Positions 1 to 5,056 of a stretch of 13,936 bases of DNA are shown here, piece by piece. A program made the translations under genes and the position numbers. Source of the DNA: CAZTAR01 sp043813895 (GTDB lineage Bacteria; Planctomycetota; Phycisphaerae; UBA1845; UTPLA1); assembly GCA_043813895.1 (NCBI GenBank), contig JBDRKQ010000206.1:1-13936 (forward strand), given 5' to 3'. How positions within the stretch are numbered: position 1 is the first letter of the stretch; the number at the start of each line of letters is the position of its first letter. The notes beneath the pieces are model-generated. The model did no database searches. It had not been told where the DNA came from and worked only from the letters and a program-made list of their open reading frames with translations.

Positions 1-215
1 TTCGCTTCATCGATACACCATGCATCCTGAAACCACGCGGCAGCCCGGACGGCGCCACGATTGCAGGCCACATTCCGCAATTCCGAGAAACCCCCGATCC
101 ACCCTGCCAGCGTCCAAATCCGTTCGGCCCGCTCGCAGAGGAGCGCGCTGCCTAGAGTACGGCGACCGACCGTCTCCAGGCTTTCCGCTTCCGTTGTTGC
201 ACGCAAGTCAGCCAT
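1..215 (-). CDS. N-terminal part of an unidentified protein, cut by the left edge
   Basis: An open minus-strand frame starts at an ATG (213-215) and stays open for 71 codons to the window edge, so its C-terminus is outside. The translation begins MADLRATTEAES and ends AAAWFQDAWCIDEA. It is gene-like, with a mix of acidic and hydrophobic residues and no low-complexity arginine runs, unlike the opposite-strand frames here. The start lies 32 bases downstream of the methyltransferase stop on the same strand, which suggests an operon with the methyltransferase first. I see no strong ribosome binding site, and the frame is also open upstream of the ATG into the end of the methyltransferase gene, so a non-ATG start is possible. 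The RAAAWFQDAW stretch faintly recalls the HD signature of HD-domain phosphohydrolases, with Gln in place of His. That is a guess only, and I do not assign a function. Confidence 0.6.
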   Translation of the reverse strand, partial: MADLRATTEAESLETVGRRTLGSALLCERAERIWTLAGWIGGFSELRNVACNRGAVRAAAWFQDAWCIDEA

Positions 216-247
216 GTTCAGTCGCTCGGCGTGCTTGTTTACGTGGA

Positions 248-898
248 TCAGCGTTTCACGGCAACCCAGCAGCCGTCCCCGATAGGCACGATGATACTCT
301 CCAGGGCATTCTCGCGTGCGATTAATTCGTTGAAGGCCCGAACAGCGGGTACCTCCCGGTCGGTCGGGTTGGCGTCGAAGAGTTGTCCGAAGGCGAAGGC
401 GTTGTCCACCAGGATGAGCCCCCCTTTTCTGACGATCCGCAGACATTCCCGAAGGTAGGTAGGGTAACCGGCCTTGTCCGCGTCGAGAAACGCCGCGTCC
501 GCCGAGTCCGCCGCGAAGTCGGGGAGAACCTGCCGGGCATCTCCGCGATGGACCTCGATCCGGTCCGCAACGTCCGACCGAGCGATCCAGGCCTCGGCGA
601 AGTCCGCGTGCGCGTCGGAGATTTCGATCGTCCGAACGCGGCCGCCCGGCGGCAACGCTCGGGCCATGCTGATGGCGGAGTACCCGCCCAGAGTGCCGAC
701 CTCGACAACCTCCCGCGCGTTGCACAGACGAAGCAGGATTTGGATGAAGGCGGCCTGCTCGGGCGATATCCAGATTGCCGGCAGGCCGGCTGCGATCGCC
801 TGGCGTTTTAGCTTCTTGAGGAAGTCGTCTTCAGGCAGTGTGTGCTCTGCAATGTAGCGGAAATGCTCGGGCGTTACCGACGTCGATTGTTCAGACAT
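248..898 (-). CDS. SAM-dependent O-methyltransferase (caffeoyl-CoA/catechol OMT type)
   Basis: A 216-residue cytoplasmic class I methyltransferase of the Methyltransf_3 family (Mg-dependent O-methyltransferases that use S-adenosylmethionine). SAM motif I, VVEVGTLGGYS, lies at about residues 64-74, and the acidic end of strand 2, TIEIS, at 90-94. The metal and catalytic motifs are FLDADKAGY (Asp139) and LVDNAF (Asp165, Asn166), matching the Asp/Asp-Asn metal ligands of the family. The protein ends with the typical IPIGDG-WVAVKR-like strand (IVPIGDGCWVAVKR). Length is normal for the family (about 210-230). The ATG at 896-898 is the natural start; a weak GGAA lies just upstream. The substrate cannot be told: bacterial members methylate diverse catechol-like or hydroxylated small molecules. 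The partial gene at 1-215 follows after 32 bases and may be co-transcribed. Confidence 0.9.
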   Translation of the reverse strand: MSEQSTSVTPEHFRYIAEHTLPEDDFLKKLKRQAIAAGLPAIWISPEQAAFIQILLRLCNAREVVEVGTLGGYSAISMARALPPGGRVRTIEISDAHADFAEAWIARSDVADRIEVHRGDARQVLPDFAADSADAAFLDADKAGYPTYLRECLRIVRKGGLILVDNAFAFGQLFDANPTDREVPAVRAFNELIARENALESIIVPIGDGCWVAVKR

Positions 899-964
899 GG
901 TTGCGGATTCCAGGGGCCGAGAAGGGAGGCCTGTTGTGGGAGGCGTCGCGGCACGTTTCTCGCG

Positions 965-1080
965 GTAGCGACCTACCTCCGTGTCGGACGTACGTGGTAG
1001 CGTCGGCCCCCTGTGGCCGACGTAAACGAGAGCTGCAAACCGCTCTATATTCTACGTCGGCCACAGGGGGCCGACGCTAC
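965..1080. repeat. REP-like tandem pair ending in a perfect 28-bp inverted repeat (REPIN-like)
   Basis: Three copies of one unit sit in the gap between two minus-strand genes. Unit 2 (997-1024) is GTAG followed by CGTCGGCC, a short loop and GGCCGACG. Unit 3 (1053-1080) is its exact reverse complement over all 28 bases, with a 28-base spacer at 1025-1052. Unit 1 (965-991) is a degenerate copy: GTAG, a diverged 5' arm, then GTGTCGGACGT, exactly 32 bases before unit 2. Each intact unit can form its own 8 bp hairpin, or units 2 and 3 can pair as one long stem. A GTAG head plus palindrome is the layout of REP elements mobilised by RAYT transposases. Calling it REP is inference from structure. Confidence 0.75.
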
Positions 1081-1143
1081 GCTGCAGCCAGCATCTGTGA
1101 AGGCGCGAGCCCGTAGGTGCGTCTTGGAGAGGCACCATTCTCG

Positions 1144-1671
1144 CTACGCGCCGGTGAACGCGACGGAGTTGGCGATCGTGTTCAGTAGCGTGAGCAGGGC
1201 GGCATCGTCGGCCGGGGTCGCAGCGTCCGCCGGGACGGCGACGAGTATTGCCAAGAGGTTGCCGCTCGACAAGGTAGTTACAGCAATAACATAGGTAAAA
1301 CCACCGTCGCTGGAAGTGAGCTTGGCCTGCTCGAAGACGATTCCATTGGGGGTGCTCGTGTATGGGTCGAGTTCCTCAGCAGTGGCGCCATCGACCAAGC
1401 CACCGTTCACCTGTTCACCGTCCGTGGGCGGTTCGGTGACAAAGACGAACACGGACCAGTCCGTGGTGCTGTCTGAGTAACCGAGGAGAGCCAGCGCAGG
1501 GGGGCTCGCCGGGAGCGAGCCCTGGCACACGTATTCCGCCGGCACAATGAGGGTGAAGCCCAGTGTGGTGCCGTCCAGGTTATTGCTGCATTCAAGCACC
1601 ACTCCGCAGCCGGGTGAGGTCGCTGTGAGGAACAGGCCGCTGATCAGGAGAAGTACGATCTTACGCGTCAT
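1144..1671 (-). CDS. small exported protein of unknown function
   Basis: A 175-residue protein with a clear export signal: MTRK, then a hydrophobic stretch (IVLLLISGLFLTA), then SPGC with Cys22. The SPGC site is a poor lipobox, so either a lipoprotein or an ordinary Sec-cleaved protein is possible. The mature part is rich in Thr, Ser and Ala, with Cys28 and Cys49 possibly forming a disulfide, and contains alternating beta-type segments (WSVFVFVTEPP, GFTYVIAVTTL, LLAILVAVP). I do not recognise a family. The start at 1669-1671 was preferred over an in-frame ATG 33 bases upstream (1702-1704) because AAGGGA lies 8 bases before it and the signal peptide begins there. It faces away from the caspase gene across a 570-base gap. 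It probably acts in the periplasm or at the cell surface. Confidence 0.75.
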   Translation of the reverse strand: MTRKIVLLLISGLFLTATSPGCGVVLECSNNLDGTTLGFTLIVPAEYVCQGSLPASPPALALLGYSDSTTDWSVFVFVTEPPTDGEQVNGGLVDGATAEELDPYTSTPNGIVFEQAKLTSSDGGFTYVIAVTTLSSGNLLAILVAVPADAATPADDAALLTLLNTIANSVAFTGA

Positions 1672-2136
1672 AGTGAATTCCCTTTTCATTTCCGGAACGT
1701 CCACACGTTCGCGGGGTCAACCTGCGAGGGCCCAGATGTTATCGGAAGCCTCCGGCTGCTGCAAGTAGGAATGGTCAGCCCGCAGCCAATCGGGGTGCGT
1801 AACACGATCGGTGGGCGTTTCAGCTCCTGAGGAGCGGCAGCGTCCAGCCCACGGCGCGAGCCGTGCGACCTTGCGTCACCATCGCCGATGCTGTCACTGA
1901 CTCGGCGGCTGGCGGCGGAGGTGCTCGCACGACGCCAGCAGAATCGGTCGGCCGTCGGCATCAGCGACATGTTAGCCCATTCATCTATACATCGGCAATC
2001 CAGGGCTCTTCACCCGTGTCACCGCGCCGATTACCCTCGCCACTCCACCCTTTGCTCCGTGCACGCATGATGGCACTACGTTAGGATAGTCTGCTGACTA
2101 GATGGACGGCCCAGCTGAGGCACTTCAAGAAACAGC
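1672..2136. other. intergenic region between divergent genes, no gene seen
   Basis: This gap separates the exported protein (minus) from the caspase-like gene (plus). Short frames exist on both strands but their translations are Arg/Ser/Pro-rich with no motif or ribosome binding site, so I call no gene. It contains the hairpin cluster at 1811-1865, listed separately. The promoters for both divergent genes must lie here or in the adjoining repeat, but I could not pick a convincing -35/-10 pair. Confidence 0.6.
1811..1865. repeat. cluster of three overlapping hairpins
   Basis: GTGGGC (1811-1816) pairs with GCCCAC (1847-1852), enclosing GCTCC-TGA-GGAGC (1823-1835). Next to it CACGGC (1850-1855), a GCGA loop and GCCGTG (1860-1865) form a 6 bp stem capped by a GNRA-type tetraloop on the plus-strand reading. 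The outer stem and the tetraloop hairpin share bases 1850-1852, so they cannot both form. This could be a degraded intergenic palindromic repeat or part of an untranslated leader. There is no T-run, so it is not an intrinsic terminator. Confidence 0.5.
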
Positions 2137-2179
2137 GTAGCGTTTGGCCCCCGTGTCGGACGTCGGGTGTAGCGTCGGC
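2137..2179. repeat. degenerate tandem pair of the GTAG REP-like unit
   Basis: Unit 1 starts with GTAG at 2137, reads CGTTTGGCCCCC and ends in GTGTCGGACGT at 2163. Unit 2 starts with GTAG at 2169 and keeps only CGTCGGC before diverging. The 32-base spacing and the GTGTCGGACGT tail match the 965-997 pair exactly: over 29 bases the two loci share 13 identical bases, a 5-base spacer and 11 identical bases. It lies 64 bases upstream of the caspase-like gene start. Confidence 0.65.
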
Positions 2180-2242
2180 TGCTGCACAAGAAGTCAACCT
2201 GCTCTGGATTTAAGGCCGACACGACGGCGAGGCACACTTTCC

Positions 2243-3928
2243 ATGAGCGCGAGAATCCCGTTCGTCGTTGAACTCCTGCTGGTGGGAACGATGGTCGTCT
2301 CCGCCTCGGCGGATCAACGGCACGTCTGCACCCCGCCGGCGTCCGGTGGTTCCCGCTTGACGCTCGACGCCAGCGAGGGCTACGAGAACAGGCACGCCCT
2401 GTGCGTCGGGATCGATGACTACGACTCGGATGCGTTTGGCGACATGCGGTATGCCGAGAACGACGCCTGGGAAATGGCGAAGCTGCTCAGAGACGTGTAC
2501 GGGTTCGATCACTTGCAGGTGCTCCTCGGCAAGAACGCGACAAAACGAATGATCGAAGCCGCGATCGTCGACCTGTGCGATCCCGGGTGTGTCGGTCCCA
2601 AGGATGCCGTCGTGTTCTACTTCTCCGGACACGTTCGCACGGTCTTATCGAATGACGCCGTTGTCGCGTGCCTGATCCCGCAAGACGCCGACATCACTGC
2701 GACGGACCGACCCGACCCGACCCCGTATCGACAAGGCGCGATCGCGCTGGACGGGCTGCTGCGCGATGTCGGGCGCATGTCGGCATTGCACGTTTTAGTG
2801 CTGATCGAGGCAGGCTGTGACGGCCCCTCGGCAGAAGCGAGACCCACCGGCGCGCAGACCCTGGCCAATGCGTTCGAGCATCCGGCACGGCAACTCATCA
2901 CGGCCGGCGCAGCGAACGAAGAGACGGTCGAGCTGGACGAGAAACGACACGGCCTGTTCACGTCTCGGCTCCTGGAGATACTCAACACCGAACAGCAGCC
3001 GTTGCGGGCCACCACACTCGGCGAGATGCTCGAAACACAGGTCCCGCGGGATGCAGAATCGCGGCTCTCCGGCAGCCGGCAGCCCGTGCCGCGTTTGCAC
3101 CACATCTCCGGCAGTGGCGACTTCGTCTTCATTCGCCCAGGCATCAAGCCGAAGGGCCGACAGCGCTCGCACGCCGGCGCTGCGCCGCCAAGCCAAGACA
3201 ACAAGGTTGATCGGTTTGACGGCTTCGTAAGCAAGCGCCCCGCGAAACACGGCCGCGACCGATACGTCAACGCGGCCGGCATGATGTTCGTGAGCATCAC
3301 GGAGATCGCCCCGCACTGTTACATGGGCGTCTTCGAGGTGACGAACCGCGAATACCGCCGCTGCAAGCCGAGACACGACAGCGGCCGGACAACAACGGGC
3401 AAGAGCCTGAACGGGGATAACCAACCCGTCGTCCGCGTCTCGTGGACCGACGCCGCCGAGTTCTGCCGGTGGTTGACGGAGCATGAGAGGGAACTCGCCG
3501 CAGCCCGTGGCCAGTCCACGAGTTGGACCTATCGGCTCCCCACGAGCCATGAATGGGAGCAAGCCTGCCGTGCGGGCCGGTCGTCGGATGCGATGTACCA
3601 TTTCGGCGACGACTGGGGCAAGCTGAAAGACCATGCTTGGTACGACCACAACGCCGAGGGTTGCTCCCATCCCGTCGGCAGGCTCGCGCCAAACGCATAC
3701 GGGCTTTACGACATGCACGGCAACGTCTGGGAGTGGTGCCAAACGCAGTACCCCGACAAGCCGGATTACAGGATCATTCGCGGCGGTTCCTGGGGAGTGA
3801 CGGGCGGATGGTGCAAGGCCGACGTTGTCAACGGCGAGAAGATGCAGAATGGTCCGATGAGTGCGGATGAGTACAAGGGCTTCCGTGTCGTCCGTGTGCA
3901 GCCGCCGAGGTCGAAGCAACGAGAGTAA
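2243..3928 (+). CDS. secreted caspase-like / formylglycine-generating-enzyme (SUMF1) domain fusion
   Basis: A 561-residue protein. Residues 1-23 are a signal peptide ending ASA before Asp24; this decides for the ATG at 2243 over a TTG 99 bases upstream. Residues about 49-242 are a peptidase C14 (caspase/metacaspase) fold: ALCVGIDDY, MRYAENDAW, VVFYFSGH with His130, and a late RHGLFTSRLL motif. The usual SGHG is SGHV, and the usual DAC-x-SG segment reads EAGCDG, so Gly191 occupies the catalytic Cys position with a Cys one residue later (192). After a polar linker (about 272-342) comes an FGE-sulfatase domain (347-552), with GVFEVTNREY, PVVRVSWTDAAEFC, YRLPTSHEWEQACR, GLYDMHGNVWEWC and IIRGGSW. 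True sulfatase-activating FGE has two active-site Cys; here only Cys524 is present, so a binding role resembling other SUMF-domain proteins is likelier. It is followed by a DUF4384 lipoprotein. Confidence 0.9.
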   Translation: MSARIPFVVELLLVGTMVVSASADQRHVCTPPASGGSRLTLDASEGYENRHALCVGIDDYDSDAFGDMRYAENDAWEMAKLLRDVYGFDHLQVLLGKNATKRMIEAAIVDLCDPGCVGPKDAVVFYFSGHVRTVLSNDAVVACLIPQDADITATDRPDPTPYRQGAIALDGLLRDVGRMSALHVLVLIEAGCDGPSAEARPTGAQTLANAFEHPARQLITAGAANEETVELDEKRHGLFTSRLLEILNTEQQPLRATTLGEMLETQVPRDAESRLSGSRQPVPRLHHISGSGDFVFIRPGIKPKGRQRSHAGAAPPSQDNKVDRFDGFVSKRPAKHGRDRYVNAAGMMFVSITEIAPHCYMGVFEVTNREYRRCKPRHDSGRTTTGKSLNGDNQPVVRVSWTDAAEFCRWLTEHERELAAARGQSTSWTYRLPTSHEWEQACRAGRSSDAMYHFGDDWGKLKDHAWYDHNAEGCSHPVGRLAPNAYGLYDMHGNVWEWCQTQYPDKPDYRIIRGGSWGVTGGWCKADVVNGEKMQNGPMSADEYKGFRVVRVQPPRSKQRE

Positions 3929-3980
3929 GTAGCCGGCCTGCGGTTGCAATCAAGGGACCGAGGGATCAAGGGCGGGCGGC

Positions 3981-3999
3981 CCACCTTGTTCCAAGGTGG
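3981..3999. repeat. 8-bp hairpin between the caspase-like and DUF4384 genes
   Basis: CCACCTTG (3981-3988), loop TTC, CAAGGTGG (3992-3999). The stem is perfect but not followed by a T-run, so a Rho-independent terminator is not supported. The loop region resembles the hairpin at 13041-13059, whose loop is TCC within a similar A/T-containing stem. It may be another intergenic palindrome or attenuate transcription into the DUF4384 gene. Confidence 0.5.
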
Positions 4000-4169
4000 C
4001 ACCTCGATTCGACTTTGCGTGAAATGAGCAATCCGTCCAGTGTTTGTCAAACACCCAACCGCGCTCAAAGAACGCGGGCCACCCGCTCCTGTGGTTCCAC
4101 CGGCTTTGGTGTCGGTACCACAGTCTTCTTCGCGAGATGAGAGGATTCTCGGAATCTGTAGTACAGCCA

Positions 4170-4817
4170 ATGCATGAACACAAACGCTACTTTCTGATGA
4201 CCGCCCTCTTGTTGCCCGTTAGTCTCCTCACCAGTTGCAGGGGCTCCGAGCCCTCGGCACAGCCTGAAGCGCCCACGGCGATCGAACTCAGTTACAGGAT
4301 CCTCAAGACCCAGCGCAACGTGATGCTCGCCGTGCCGGAAGATCACGAGTTCTCCAGTGGCAATCAGATGCGAATCGCGATGAGGATCAACCTCGACGCC
4401 AGCATCTACGTCTTCGCCACCGGCAGAGGTGACGACATCGAGGTCATCTATCCCGAATCTCAGGCCGACGCCGACCGGGCTCGTTTCCTGGCCAACCAGG
4501 AGAAGGCGGTGCCGATTAGGGGCTTCTTCGTCTTCGACGCCCGACCCGGTACGGTCGAGTTGGTCGTGCTCGCCTCACGCTCGCCCCTGGACGCGTTGGA
4601 ACGCTCGATCCGCGGGAATCGCCTCTCTGAATCCGCGTGGGAGGACCTCGTCGCGCCCCGTTTGGCTCGCGCGGCCGAGAACCCACCGGTTGTCCATCGC
4701 ATTACGGGCTCCCCCCAACGCGCGCAAGACGCTCCCTGGAACACCGTCGCTGCTCCGCTGGACCAAGCCACCGACGGCTGCCTGATTCACCGCATCAAAC
4801 TGACGCATCGCAGATGA
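4170..4817 (+). CDS. DUF4384 domain lipoprotein
   Basis: A 215-residue predicted lipoprotein. The N-terminus has charged residues (MHEHKRY), a hydrophobic core and a lipobox LTSC, with Cys23 as the lipid-anchored residue. Residues about 64-136 match the DUF4384 pattern: SGNQMRIAMRINLDASIYVF (G-x-x-h-x-h, then a strand), VIYPES, and IRGFFVFDARPGTVELVVLAS. DUF4384 is a small beta domain often found fused to, or next to, caspase-like and kinase domains in bacterial envelope proteins. A caspase-like gene lies 241 bases upstream on the same strand, supporting a shared role. The ATG at 4170 was chosen because the signal peptide begins there; in-frame starts at 4044 (TTG) and 4137 (ATG) would add an unlikely leader. 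The C-terminal 75 residues show no known domain. Confidence 0.8.
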   Translation: MHEHKRYFLMTALLLPVSLLTSCRGSEPSAQPEAPTAIELSYRILKTQRNVMLAVPEDHEFSSGNQMRIAMRINLDASIYVFATGRGDDIEVIYPESQADADRARFLANQEKAVPIRGFFVFDARPGTVELVVLASRSPLDALERSIRGNRLSESAWEDLVAPRLARAAENPPVVHRITGSPQRAQDAPWNTVAAPLDQATDGCLIHRIKLTHRR

Positions 4818-4870
4818 TGCCGACGCGATCGGGGTAGCCGCGCTATCGGTGGCAGGCACGCGGCAGAGGC

Positions 4871-4893
4871 GCCCCGCTCTTGAGGGGCCTTTT
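4871..4893 (+). terminator. possible intrinsic terminator after the DUF4384 gene
   Basis: GCCCC, an 8-base loop region (in which CTC can pair with GAG) and GGGGC, followed by CTTTT. It lies 54 bases past the DUF4384 stop and before the glycosyltransferase gene. The stem is short and the T-tract only four bases, so strength is uncertain. Confidence 0.45.
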
Positions 4894-4989
4894 GTATTTC
4901 AGAGGCATCCCACTTTTCAGCGGTGGTACTTGCTCAACGCAGGCGGGGCTTATTCCGATATTGATATGGACGTCGTTATCGCCGACGGC
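4894..4989 (+). pseudogene. coding fossil resembling the DxD motif of a Gly_transf_sug glycosyltransferase
   Basis: In frame 1 the bases 4921-4989 read RWYLLNAGGAYSDIDMDVV and a few more residues. This strongly resembles the conserved core of OCH1/capsular sugar transferases (Gly_transf_sug), R-x-x-x-L-x-x-x-GG-x-Y-x-D-[IL]-D, where the DxD binds the nucleotide sugar. The frame is open back to 4804 and forward to 5151, but the flanking translation does not look like the rest of the family. Beyond 5057 it is overlapped by the real glycosyltransferase gene in another frame. I read it as a remnant of a decayed or truncated gene. A chance match is possible because only about 20 residues support it. 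Confidence 0.4.
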
Positions 4990-5056
4990 GCGGGCGCTCA
5001 GGGTGACGCCTGGGGCTGGAAACACGCTTTGCAGCGATGTCATATCAGGTGGCAAC

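Noticed and set aside
997..1080. CRISPR-like repeat-spacer arrangement
   Set aside because: The two 28-base repeats are inverted, not direct, and there is only one spacer; it fits a REPIN, not a CRISPR array.
1863..2084. Possible small gene in the divergent gap
   Set aside because: No ribosome binding site, no motif, and composition like random high-GC sequence.
3466..3928. Genuine sulfatase-activating formylglycine-generating enzyme
   Set aside because: Only one of the two active-site Cys is present (Val at the first position) and no sulfatase gene is near; the domain is kept as FGE-like only.
2795..3949. Long minus-strand open frame (384 codons) opposite the caspase-FGE gene
   Set aside because: It is the mirror of a well-supported coding region; its translation is Arg/Ala/Val-rich with no motif, as expected for a high-GC antisense frame.
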